Shown one piece after another: positions 33,901-44,318 of a DNA stretch of 64,000 nucleotides (the stretch's first letter is position 1; every line of letters begins with the position of its first letter). This stretch comes from Meconema thalassinum (taxonomy: Eukaryota > Arthropoda > Insecta > Orthoptera > Tettigoniidae). The stretch is taken from positions 232,142,797 through 232,206,796 of the forward strand of contig OX336396.1 of assembly GCA_946902985.2 (NCBI GenBank), read 5' to 3'. The translations under genes were made by a program, and so were the position numbers. Under the pieces are notes generated by a model. The model saw only the letters and a list, made by a program, of their open reading frames with translations. It had not been told where the DNA came from and made no database searches.

Positions 33901-34087
33901 TTTGCAAAGAAGTTTGTGATTATGTGGGAAATTAATGAAATTAAACAATATGTATTTTGTAGTTTGGAATTTAGTTGTGAAATAAAACATTATTTTCCCA
34001 TCAACAATAGTCTATTTTATCTAGTGTATAGACCGGTCGTTTGGGGAGGGCACGTGCCCCGGTGCCCCTGCCTTGGATCCGCGTCTG
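30944..34087 (-). mobile_element. hAT transposon, 3.1 kb, 8-bp TSD
   Basis: Flanks GTGGTAAT (30936-30943) and GTGGTGAT (34088-34095) are 8-bp direct repeats with one mismatch, the hAT size. The right end ...TTGGATCCGCGTCTG and left end CAGGGACC fit hAT-type termini starting CAG. It contains a decayed DUF4371/ZMYM1-like transposase on minus. Both sides belong to the same RT gene. Confidence 0.75.
31088..33142 (-). pseudogene. hAT transposase (ZMYM1/DUF4371-like), degenerate
   Basis: Ordered minus-strand pieces: FQRSWLKPHEEKSGGLCTIC (TTF/BED-like zinc region), KKAVELLKRYSNTEYHK, NFRALLKFRMDAGDDVLAFH, KFFTILADETTDVSV (first catalytic Asp), DLTGENLAHTILQELDILDL, GQAFDGSPNMSGIFKGVQAR, LCETSWLERHEAVLTF, then C-terminal LSESSFSELRRLKTY and MSEDRLNGLALRHIGL (hATC dimerisation region), stop at 31088-31090. 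A 17-bp tandem duplication (ACTGATGTATCTGTCAT) breaks the frame after DETTDVSV; other shifts occur later. Confidence 0.8.
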
Positions 34088-34185
34088 GTGGTGATTGAGG
34101 TCTCCGATTGAACATAAAGAAGACCAAGTTTATGATCATCAGCAAGCAAAAGAATATCCAGGCAAAACTCATACTGGAGAATGTA

Positions 34186-34934
34186 CAGGGAGTGGCAAAA
34201 AGATCTGACGGTTTTTAAATCACAACAACACAAACATTTTAAATGATACAAACTCTTTTATTGCATATAACAGCAAGGTGTACATGTCAATTAATGGAAA
34301 ACATGAAAGAACAATAGATTTTAACTTCTAAGATTTGAAGATAACGTCCTTCAAATGATGCCCATCTTTTGCCATGCATTCTTCCAGTCTTGCACTGAAG
34401 CTTTGCATAGTCATTAGGCTTCAACTGCTGGACAATAACCATTTTATACGGATGAAAATGCAAATCGAAACGCAATATTCGTCTCACTGTTCGATCAGAC
34501 ATTTGCAAAGCAGCAGCTTGTTTACGAGCCGGCCGCCGTGGACTGGTTTCCACAGCTTGTCTCACTCGCTCAACATTTTCTGGTGTCCTGGCTGACCTTG
34601 GACGGCCTGTCGACGTACGTTTTAAGGCTGAACCTGTAGCTCTAAAATTACTCACCCATAACAAAATTGTGTTAAGAGATGGAACGCGTCCTCTTCGACT
34701 CGCTCAGCCGTACAACGACATACACCGTCAGATCATTTTGCCGCATGGCTAAGGATGGGCATCATTTGAAAGACGTTATCTTCACATCTTAAAAGTTAAA
34801 ATCTATTGTTCTTTCATGATTTCCATTAATTGACATGTACACCTTGCTGTTATAAGTAAAAAAAGAGTTTGCATCATTTAAAATGTTTGTGTTGTTGTGA
34901 TTTAAAAACCGTCAGATCTTTTAGCCGCTCCCTG
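34186..34934 (-). mobile_element. TIR element with about 190-bp arms and HTH ORF
   Basis: TA (34184-34185) then CAGGGAGTGGC; right end inverse GCCGCTCCCTG then TA. Arms match almost base for base through AAATCACAACAACACAAAC and AGCAAGGTGTACATGTCAAT to ATGATGCCCATC. High arm identity suggests a recent copy. The remaining centre of about 370 bp codes only for a DNA-binding N-terminus. Confidence 0.8.
34287..34664 (-). pseudogene. Truncated transposase DNA-binding domain
   Basis: SNFRATGSALKRTSTGRPRS, RTPENVERVRQAVETSPRRP, ARKQAAALQMSDRTVRRILR, FDLHFHPYKMVIVQQLK. This is a second HTH (QAAALxxSDRTVRRIL) as found after the DUF4817-like region of insect mariner-like transposases. The catalytic domain is missing because of internal deletion. 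The frame runs into the left arm. Confidence 0.7.
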
Positions 34935-35110
34935 TAGAAACTGAACGTGTTCAGCATTGCTGTATAAATTCCTTGGAGTGTTTCTGAAACGAAATTTGGT
35001 GGACAGCCAAGAGATCAAGATCCGGATTGACCATGCGAGAAGCACATTTTGTTATATTGAAGGACTTAGACTCTAACCGCAACTTAAACCTGGATCTTAG
35101 AGTGAGAATG

Positions 35111-35624
35111 AGCGGCTTCGGTGGCGTAGTCGGTAGCATGCTGAGCTTCTATGCCCAAGATCGCGGGTTCACACCCGGCCGAAATCGTCGGATTTTTAAG
35201 GGCGTTAAAAATCCCTCAGTATGCTTTCCTTCGGAAGGGAAATAAAGCCGGCGGTCCCATGTCATAAATGTATGGCATGATAAAGAACGTTCCACTAATT
35301 ACACTTGTGTGAAGCTAAATTATAGGTTATTTATATGACTAACGCTCTTAGGTTCCAACGTTCGTCGCCAGGATCCGACTGTGGTGGCATCTAGTAACAA
35401 CGTTCAGAACTAGTTGGTCGTTGACGGTGGCGTTTTGTAGCAGAAGTTGGAACTACTTGAAAATCAAATGGCTGCAGTCCTTACTTGGATTAAACACAGA
35501 TAACACACACTAATACAGCCATCACAATTAACACAGGTTAGAAGACAGATTCTACGCACACCCAATGTTTACTGGGCTACATGACCGCGTTTTCGCGGCC
35601 CCTTAACTGAGGAACCAACCAGCC
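35111..35624 (+). repeat. SINE F copy 1, full-length, 12-bp TSD
   Basis: Head AGCGGCTTCGGTGGCGTAGT (box A) and GCGGGTTCACACCC (box B), body with AAAATCCCTCAGTATGC and AACGCTCTTAGGTTCCAACG, tail ACTGAGGAACCAACCAGCC. TSD AGAGTGAGAATG at 35099-35110 and 35625-35636. Confidence 0.9.
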
Positions 35625-35929
35625 AGAGTGAGAATGGTTCGAGGATATGTGTTTTCTACATTGCTGTATGGTATGGAGGGGTGGACTTTAACCGACGCCC
35701 AGTGCAAAAAAACTTGGAAGCCCTTCAAATGTGGGTCTACCGGCGAATGCTTTGCATCTCATGGACAATAAAATTGCCAATTACCGAGGTGTTGGTTGGT
35801 TGGTTGATTCTTAAGTTTAGGGGCTGCGACAACACGGTCATGCAGCCCTGTGTACTTTGGGTGAGTGTAGAATCTGTCTGATAACCGGTGTTAATTTTGA
35901 TGACCGTAATAGAGTGTGTTGTCTGTTTT

Positions 35930-38362
35930 TAGCCTACTTTCGATTTTTGCAAAAAATGAAAGTAGACTTATGAGATCAACACAGGGCGAAAAATTGTGTG
36001 TCTGTCTGTGTGTATGTGTGTGTGTGAGTCTGTGTGTGTGTGTGTGTGTGTGTGTGAGTGAGTGTACTCTGAATGTCTGTCCCCCCCTATCAATTCGAAC
36101 ACGGTGAAACCGAATTGAACGAAATTTGGTACAGAGGTAGCTCTAGCATAGGGCACCTCAGTGCCGTACTTTATATCGCCGCCATCTTTACCAAAACTGA
36201 ATGGCGGCCACTCAAACGTTCAAAACGTAAACTCAAATTACGGCTAAACTAATCATCCGATCTCTACCAAATTTGGTGACAACATACCTTTATATAGGAC
36301 GCGTCTTTCACCCAAATTTCAAGGTCATCGGCCTTGCCATTTCAGGATGGTGGCCGTGTGAATTATGCAACCATTATAATCAATAGCTTAAGACCCACCA
36401 ATTCAGATTATCAAGCCTAGGGTGGTTTAAGCTATCCTGAAGGTCGTGATCCGTTATTTATTATAATTTAATATTATAATATTATTCTGTATGACTGGCT
36501 TAAAAGAGCTGAGCTGTATCTGCCACACGACAAGATGGCAGCTGTCCTCATGAGCCTGTCTTATATTTCAGTAGTTTTAGTATGTTGTATGCGATATACC
36601 CTACTGATACAATAATATAAACTTTGTATGAAATGATCTATAATGAAGATGTACTGCAGTGAAGAAATAGTTTATTTCAAGTCATTATTTGCCAACAGGT
36701 TGAATCTAATATATCAGTTAAGATCGCAATGATGTTACGGATATGTTTAGCTCTGGGCTAGCGTGTTAGCCTGTCACGCAGTTGACTGGGGATCGAATAC
36801 TGCTACAGTTGACTTTCTTTTTCTTTAATTCTTTTACAAATGATGTGCACAAGCTCTTTTCACAGATACTGAATAAAATGTCATTTAGCTCAAAGGGGAG
36901 GCTAATGTATACACTCGTTTATTAATAAAATCACAGTCCCAGCATTGCACATAAACAGAAGACATTACGAAAAGGAGAATAGAAGAATTAGATACACGTT
37001 GTTATCAACCACAGCCTTCTTAATGTCTCTGTACGGTGCTGTCCTCTTGTGGGTTATGTGGGTAGTATTGTTCCAAATATACCGCTGTGTCAATACCTGG
37101 CCTCCTAAAGTATGGAAATTTTGTAATACTGGTAGTTCGACTATTAGCCACGATCGCGCTCCGATTACCTTTAATGATAGAACGTACAAGGCACTGCCGG
37201 CAGGAAGTTAGGTCCTCATTTGAGTACGTAATTCAATTGCTTATATGAGGACGAAGCGTCCTGCTGGCAGGACCGTTCTTTTTTCCATTATATAGAGGGA
37301 AATGTAACGAATCAGCGCATGCAAGTCTGAAGTTGGTAGCTCTGACCGTTCAGTAATGGCGGCGATTATACGTAATGGTGACTGTGTTTATGTTTTTGCT
37401 ACCTATTTCGATGCTCCAAACAGCGGAGATGCATGGAGTCGCTCGTTATTTGCTAGTAATTATGATATCAGTAAATGTCATGGTACTGTAGTTTAAATTA
37501 CGTGTAGTTGTGCAACTGTGCAGTGGGATATTGACAAAAACACAACTAGGCTTTTTTTAATTTATTTATTCTCGAGTGATGGACCGCCGTCGCTCATACA
37601 TTTATTTAGTCTCTGTACTATAAGAAAACACGTTTATACTTTATACGTTTATATATTTTAGAGTCAATATGTTGTTAAGAGACAGTTATTGTGTTAGTCA
37701 ATATGAGTCATATTGAATATTTTAGAATATTTACAGACTTTTATTGTTTGCCCAGTACCAGAACTGCAATATTATTACGCTCTGATAACCCAAAATACTG
37801 CCGGAAGGACGCGTCCTGCTGGAAGGCCAGTTCAAACATTTGCCATAAGGGTCCAAAGTCCTGCTGGAAGGACGCACCGCTGTGTACAAAAGTACTTCCG
37901 GAAGGTCCTTCTAGCAGGACGAGTGACTGTACGCTCTATCATTAAACACTGTCAGTTGGATAGCCTCCCTCCTGGCTACTTTAAACTGCCTACTCGTTGA
38001 ACACCCAGAGGCGTACTAGATAAATATGAATTCACTGCTAGGTCGCAGCACCAACCTACTGTGATTGGCGCGGATTTTTTTAAAGGGGAAGGTACCCAAA
38101 ACGATAGATCCTTAAGTTTGCAGGCTGGCTTAATATTGAGATTAACGGACGTGAATGCATTACAATAAGTTAGTAGTTTTGTTATTCAATCATCATAAAG
38201 TACATAATATTGATTTGACACTTACTGGCTAATTATCAATATAAAAGAAAACAAACACTACCTGGTGGTAGAGGTGGTTTTAGGGATGAGGACAAAGAGT
38301 TATAAATATACCCATACATTTAGGAGAAAGTAGGCTATATGTTCTTTGCTGAACATCTTGTT
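35930..38362 (-). mobile_element. Family B copy 4 with a foreign interior
   Basis: The 3' part (35930-36362: hairpin, (AC)n, two modules) and the first 75 bases of the 5' end (38288-38362: hairpin, AGCCTACTTTC, TTTAGGAGAAAGTAGGC) are standard family B. The 1.9 kb between (36363-38287) is unlike copies 1-3. The host SINE reads continuously when the element is removed (T|T, no TSD). Confidence 0.7.
36363..38287. other. Unrelated interior of family B copy 4
   Basis: No recognised protein. A weak tRNA-like stretch, GCTAGCGTGTTAGCC...GGGGATCGAATAC, lies near 36755-36805. Dyads of the form GTCCT-N6-AGGAC cluster at 37258-37273, 37858-37873 and 37905-37920, with AGGACGCGTCCT at 37806-37817 and GTCCTCAT/ATGAGGAC at about 37212-37253. 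Short ORFs at 36945-37211 and 37691-38000 have no motif. Confidence 0.5.
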
Positions 38363-38819
38363 TAATTTAAGTACAGACTGCAACTTAGAATTTTTCAAAT
38401 AGTTCATAATATTGCCGCCAAGCGCCACCGTCAACGACTACTAGGCCAAGTTCAGAACTTAGCTACTAGACGTCACCGCAGTCGGCTCTTGGCAACGAAC
38501 GTAGAAACCTAAGAGCGTTGTTTACATTCTTAACCTATCCAATTTAGCTTCACACAGGTGTAATTAGTGGAAGATTCTTTAACATGCCATAAATCTATGA
38601 CATGGGACCGCCGGCTTTACTTCCCGTCCGAAGGAAGGCATACTGAGGGATTTTTAACGCTCTTAAAATATCCGACGGCTTTGGCCGGGTTTGAACCCGC
38701 TATCTTGAGCAAAGAAGCTCAGCATGCTACCGACTACGCTACCGAAGCCGCCTACCGAGGTGTTGGATGTTGATGATGTCATCCCTTCAGTCGAATCCGA
38801 CCATCGGCGACACCATATT

Positions 38820-39080
38820 ATTCGATGTTGGCATGTCAAATAACCCATTTGAATTCAGTAGGCCGTGTTCATAATGGCAAAATTAATCTCGGGAGTTTCC
38901 GCCAACACAAAGTTCCACATTTCTCTACTAGAAAGCGCTATAGTGTTCAAGGAGCTTAGATATCTAACCTCCTTGACTTTCATAGTGCTTCAAGGAATAA
39001 CGAAATTCGACATGCAAGCTACCATCTGGGTGGAAAATAACAAAGCTTGCACCCGACACTCGAGGCCATACGATATTATT
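38820..39080 (+). repeat. SINE E, 5'-truncated
   Basis: Body CGATGTTGGCATGTCAAATA through TCTCGGGAGTTTCCGCCA to GGCCATACGATATTATT, without the tRNA head. Tail (ATT)n. Confidence 0.8.
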
Positions 39081-39240
39081 ATTATTCCGAAACGACAAAT
39101 TCATCATGTGTTGTATTTTTCTTGTGAAGGAGACTATTTATAAATAATTTGTCATGCATTAATGTCGAGGTAGTAATGATGCAATACATTATTATTAGAC
39201 TTATCATATTGCACATTTAGACAAGATACCGTGGATTTAG

Positions 39241-39562
39241 GGTGAGTTAGCCGTGGTCGTTACGGCGTGGCTGCAGGCAGTCGCTCACATCCGGGAGGCG
39301 AGGAGGTTCAAATCCCCCCACCGGCAACCTTGAAGATGGTCTTCTCTGGTTTCGCATCTTCCTTCCAGGCAAATGCCGGGGTTGGTCCCTAACAATAGGC
39401 CACCTTCCAATTCCTCGCCCTTACACTCACACTTTCCTCCTCAGACAACACTCCACACGTGACGGTACTTGTCGCTAGAAGCAGCTACAAACTCTGGCAA
39501 ACCGAGTCTGTCCTCGGACACTCCCGGCACTAAAAGCCATACGCAAAAAATATTTAAAAAAA
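39241..39562 (+). repeat. SINE I with 11-bp TSD
   Basis: Head with GTGGCTGCAGGCAGTCGCTC and box B-like GAGGTTCAAATCCCC, body with CCTTCCAGGCAAATGCCGG, A-rich tail. Flanked by CGTGGATTTAG (39230-39240, 39563-39573). Confidence 0.85.
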
Positions 39563-39592
39563 CGTGGATTTAGCACCATTAACACTTTTTAT

Positions 39593-40113
39593 AGTTGGTT
39601 AGTTCTTACGTTTAGGGGCTGCGACAACGCGGTCTTGTAGCCCCGTGTACTTTGGGTGGGTGTAGAATCTGTCTGATAACCGGTGTTAATTGTGATGACT
39701 GTATTAGTGTGTGTTACCAGTTTTTTTTAAATTCAAGTAAGGACTGCAGACTTCTGAATTTTTCAAATAGTTCCCACTTTTGTCGCCAAACGCCACCGTC
39801 AACGACTAGTTCAGAACTTAGCTACCAGACGCCACCGCAGTCGGCTCTTGGAAACGAACGTAGGGACCTAAGAGCGTTGTTTACATTCTTAAACTATACA
39901 ATTTAGCTTCACACAGGTGTAATTAGTGGAAGGTTCTTTAACATGTCATAAATCTATGACAAGGGACCGCCGCCGGCTTTACTTCCCCTCTGAAGGAAGG
40001 CATACTGAGGGATTTTTAACAATCTTAAAAATCCGACGACTTCGGCCGGATTTGAACCCGCGACCTTGGGCATAGAAGCTCAGCATGCTACGGACTACGC
40101 CACCGAAGCCGCC
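39593..40113 (-). repeat. SINE F copy 3, full-length, 12-bp TSD
   Basis: Minus-strand copy of the family at 35111. TSD AACACTTTTTAT at 39581-39592 and 40114-40125. It integrated 20 bp past the end of SINE I. Confidence 0.9.
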
Positions 40114-40125
40114 AACACTTTTTAT

Positions 40126-40909
40126 GTTAGATGATTTAAATTACAGTAAATACAAAATGGTAATGATTTATTTTGTCCCACATAATTATACTTAATATAT
40201 AATAATGTATTAATCAGTCAGAAGAAATTTTAGAAACTGAATTTATGTCATAAATATGTAGTAATTTAATTTCTATGTTAATTTTTATTTCATTTATCAT
40301 GTGTCCCATCGACCCCTTAATATTTCGGATTTAACCGTATCCCCCTTGCATTATCTTGTGAATTGTTTTGGCTCATTTGCCTTTGTATCATTCTATCAAC
40401 TTATCTATTCCCAGTGCGCTTTGCAATTCTACACGAAACAGAAGCATGCTGGCGGTTATAACGTAAGCTTAAAGGCATTAGCAATGCATAAATTGTAAAT
40501 CGGGTGCTCGTCCCGCCGATAGAGTAATTGTTTCCCCACGGAGTCAGGAGTCTCGTGGGGTGCGTCTTGCCGACTGCCGATCATCCAAGAGAAGCTGCAG
40601 GCAGCAGCCATATCGATCCTCATTTGCATGTAAATTATACACGGCTGTGGTGAGATGGAAGGAGAAGAGAGCTGGATTATCGAGCGCAGTCACAAGAGTT
40701 GGGTCAGCGGCTCACAGGTGCGTCCGCCCACCCCTCATAAACCCACCCCGATCCTACCTTGCCTGCCCTAAACTGCAAAGTAGCAACTTCCGTGAGGAAC
40801 TCTCCAAATATTGGCTCAACGGTAGCTCATTTTAACTGGCCCTAAGTGATCGGCAGTGGAGGTGTATCTAGTTATTAAGATGGCGAACCAGCAGCATAGC
40901 TTGGTCGGC
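40126..40909. other. Intergenic with interspersed repeat L (40468-40607)
   Basis: 40468-40607 matches 26750-26905 (GCAATGCATAAATTGTAAATC and GACTGCCGATCAT-like blocks). No gene recognised in the remainder. Confidence 0.55.
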
Positions 40910-40922
40910 AAAGTCATCAACT

Positions 40923-41649
40923 CGTTAAAAATGCCGGCACCGAGGTGTTGGGGTGGCGCACCCTTCCTCTCACCCGGAGGCCCCGGGTTCGATCCCCGGC
41001 TCCGTCAGGGATTTTAAAACTGACGTGAGGGTTAGAACGGGGTGCACTCGGCCTCGTGAGGACAATTCAGTAGCTGTCTGACAGTGAGACAGCGCCCCGA
41101 TCACGAATACCAAGATTAACGGCCGAGGGGACGCGACGCGCTGATCACGCGTCACCCCAATATCTGCAGGCCAAATGGCTGGGCAGCGGTCGCTTGGTTG
41201 ACCTTAGCACGTCATGGGCTGTAGAGTGCCAGGGGTTGACTTTTTTTTTGACTCGTTAATAATCCCTCAGTATGCCTTCCTTCGGAGGGAAAGTAAAGCC
41301 AGTGGGCTAATGCCATACATTTATGGCATGTAAAAGAACCTTTCACTAAATACAATTGTGTGAAGCTGAATTATAGGTTAGATTTGACTAACGCTCTTAG
41401 GTTACAACGTTCGTCGCCAGGAGCCGACTGCGGTGGCATCTAGTAACCAATTTCAGAACTAGTTGTCGTTGACGGTGGCGTTTGGTAGCAAAGGAAGGAA
41501 CTACTTGAAAATTGAATGTCCGCAGTCCCTACTTGAATTAAAAACAGATAACACGCACTAATACAGCCATAAAAATTAACACCGGTTATCAGACAGATTC
41601 TACACATGGCCGCGTTGTCGCAGCCCATAAACTGAGGAACCAACCAACG
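40923..41649 (+). repeat. SINE F copy 4, 5'-truncated, interrupted by SINE H
   Basis: The body from CGTTAA/TAATCCCTCAGTATGCC to the tail AACTGAGGAACCAACCAACG lies between direct repeats AAAGTCATCAACT (40910-40922, 41650-41662). The head is missing. Confidence 0.8.
40929..41249 (+). repeat. SINE H inserted in SINE F
   Basis: Head GGGGTGGCGCACCCTTCCTC and perfect box B GGGTTCGATCCCC, body with GACGTGAGGGTTAGAACGGG, T-rich end. TSD (A/G)ACTCGTTAA at 40919-40928 and 41250-41259. Confidence 0.8.
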
Positions 41650-41662
41650 AAAGTCATCAACT

Positions 41663-42487
41663 ACTGTGCCCAAGGTTTCGGATGTGGCCGTTGATCGCAA
41701 TATTCGAAACACCAAAATTGCTACTTTTGACGTCATGTTCTACACATTATCTAACAAATACTTTATTTCCAACGCTGTTATTAATAACTGTTAAATTAAC
41801 GCTACTCAGGGGGTAACGAACGACTAACGACGTTCCAAAGTAAATTAATGAACTATAACTGTAACGCTGCTACTTAAGACACTAACGAAGTAACTTATAA
41901 TGATTTATTTATTTATTTATTTATATATATTCTTTAATTTAGACGACTAGTAAAGAAGAGTACAGGTTTCCAGGAGACAGGGGAGTTGTCAGTGAGGAAA
42001 GGAAGATCTTACACGGAGGAATAGAATAAGGAAGTGGGAGAGAGGATGATGAGATATTGACAGAGAGTGAAGACCAAACAAATGTAACTTAGTTATTTTT
42101 ACTAACGGAAAAGCTCGTTAATATTTCAAGGAGGAACGTTGTGGGGATTAAAAATTCACAATACTTGGGAATTAATATTTGGATAGCAATAAAGAAAAAG
42201 AAATAATAAACTTTATATCAATTTAGTGTGTCGTATGTAGTTCACTAAATCTATCACTACGAGTGCCAGTGTTGCCCCATATATGGTCAAATCAACATCG
42301 AAATATCTACTACCGTTTTGACTGACAAATCATGCACACCAACAGTTAGACAACATCCTTTGGGGCCTAAATCTATCAAATCGAGCGCTAGGGTCGACCC
42401 ATACATGGGAAAATCAACATCAAAATACATTCTTCCGTTTTGAAAAATTCAAAAATCTGCTTCCCAAAAATTGAAGATAAAGAATCA
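41663..42487. other. Intergenic; degenerate direct repeat at 42244-42470
   Basis: Two diverged units about 122 bp apart (42244 and 42366) share CTAAATCTATCA, AAATCAACATC and CTTCCGTTTTGA-like blocks. The rest is AT-rich without a feature. Confidence 0.55.
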
Positions 42488-43925
42488 AACAAGTAGTTCC
42501 GTGAAGAACTATACAGCCTATTTTCATATATCCTACTTATGTCAATTGCCACTCTCAACATACAACATTTCTGTTTGATTGCTGTAATAGATTCGTAGAT
42601 ATTGAGAACCGACTATATATTTCGGATGGTCGGCATGTTGGATTTTATATATGTAGGTCCTAGAGTTATGTACTGTTACATGAAGATTATTGTGTACGTG
42701 TAGCATTCAAACTTCAATCGCATGATTATTACACAAAAAGTAACAAGGAGATTTTAAAATTTCGCACAGCTGCCATCTTGTGGTTATGGAAACAATTGAA
42801 ATAAATTAGATGCCAGTGGATTAACATTCGTTTAAGGATTTACTGTACGTAGTTTCACTACACTCGGATGGTTAAATTGAGAGAAACGTCCATGTGAATA
42901 TTTATAATTCGCGTCGCCGCCATGTTGGATTTGTGATCACCAGGTTATTTAAAGTCCTATAGATGAACTTATGTTCATAGCCCCTATGAACATAAAAAAA
43001 ATCAGATTGAGTGCTATAATAGATTTGTAGATATTCAGAGCCGTTTAAATATTTCGGATGGTTGCCATGTTGGATTGTTAAATGTATAGGCCATAGAGTC
43101 ATGTACCATTAAAGGAACATTATTGCGTAGGTTCATTATTCAAACTTTCACTTCGATCACATGATTACGACACAAGATATAAAAACTTAATTTTAAAATT
43201 CGCACAGCCGCCATCTTGAGGTTATGTAAACAATTGAACTAAATTAGATACCAGTGCATTACAATGTGTATAAACATTTCCTGTACCAGATTTCATTGCG
43301 TTTGGAACATTAAATCGCAAGCAAGGTCTAATTAAATTTTCAAATTCGCTTGGCCGCCATGTTCGTTATGTAGTTAACCGGTTTTTGAAAGTCTTATAGA
43401 TGAACTTTCAGTAGTGCCCTTTATCTCCCTACAAACTTTCAGGGTGATACCTCTAATAGTTTCGGTGATATAGAATGCCAGTGAAATATTTCGCACATCC
43501 GCCATCTTGTGGTTATGTAAACAATTGAACGAAGTTAGATGTCGGTGCATTACAATGTGTATAAACATATACTTTACCAAGTTTTATAGCGTTTGGTTGG
43601 TTGAATCGCGAGAAACGTCTATTTAAAAGTTGCAACTTCGCCTGTGCGCCATGTTGGGTTAGCAGTTACCAGTTTTTCAAAAGTCACATAGGTGAACTTC
43701 TAGTAGTTCCCTTTATCACCGTAAATAATTCCAGGGTGATATCGGGAATAGTTTCGGAGATATTGAATGCTGGTGAAATATTTCGCACATCCGCCATGTT
43801 GGATTGGTGAGACGTAACAAAATTTGAAGGGCATGGTCGGGGTCGCCCGTGTAGTGCTATGAACTTACCGAGTCTCATTGAAATCGCTCCAGCCGTTTAG
43901 ATTTTATTAGGGGGACACACACACA

Positions 43926-43980
<55 letters not shown>

Positions 43981-44044
43981 CACACACACACACGGACAAA
44001 AGGTGATCTCATAAGCCTATTTTTTCAAAATTGAAAATAGGCTA
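42488..44044 (+). mobile_element. Family A copy 3
   Basis: Complete: AACAAGTAGTTCCGTG start, modular body with regularly spaced GCCAT motifs, (AC)n at 43915-43994, 3' hairpin AGCCTATTTT/AAAATAGGCT, end GGCTA. Flanks A|A, no TSD. Nearly colinear with copy 1. Confidence 0.8.
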
Positions 44045-44139
44045 AAAATTGATTAAAATAGTTAAACTTTAATTTCATTTAAATCTGTAGAACAAGTTCC
44101 ATTTAAAAACAAGCGTTTTAGTATGTTTATTCAAATATC

Positions 44140-44300
44140 ATTTAAGACGGAAGTAATTTTCAAAATTAGATAGAGCCTTTGAAATCACTCATTTTGACAC
44201 TTTTCCTGGCCTTTTAGCGTTTCAACTTTCGGCACAATATTGTCAAAATAGTTTAACTTTACGTTTTTTGCTAAACTGGACCCCTGCAGTCTGAGTGCGC
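44140..44300 (+). repeat. Interspersed repeat M, copy 2
   Basis: Diverged partner of 14930-15120 (ACGGAAGTAATTTTCAAAATT, GGCACAATATTG, GGACCCCT). It again lies just downstream of a family A 3' end. Confidence 0.6.
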
Positions 44301-44318
44301 TTAGTGCCATTGGAATAG

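Larger units (their letters stand above)
35796..38752 (-). repeat. SINE F copy 2, reverse, split by a family B element
   Basis: 35796-35929 is the SINE tail and 38363-38752 the rest with the tRNA head (minus). The 14-bp TSD TACCGAGGTGTTGG lies at 35782-35795 and 38753-38766. The interior break at 35929/38363 holds the family B copy. Confidence 0.85.
30885..38815 (+). pseudogene. Non-LTR RT gene shattered by at least four insertions
   Basis: Pieces read through in order on plus: 30885-30943 (YAEMLDENADNLQVLL), 34088-34183 (LNIKKTKFMIIS after a stop), 34937-35110 (NEIWWTAKRSRSGLTMREAH, LNLDLRVRM), 35625-35795 (VRGYVFSTLLYGMEGWTLTD, EALQMWVYRRML, LPITEVL), and 38753 to about 38815. This is the post-catalytic RT and C-terminal region of a jockey/RTE-like pol. 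Interruptions: hAT (30944-34087), TIR element (34186-34934), SINE F (35111-35624), and reverse SINE F with a family B element inside (35796-38752). Each gap is bounded by its own TSD. Confidence 0.75.

Noticed and set aside
27478..41249. Functional tRNA genes at the SINE heads
   Set aside because: Box A and B are present but acceptor and anticodon stems do not fold, and each is followed by a SINE body, tail and TSD.
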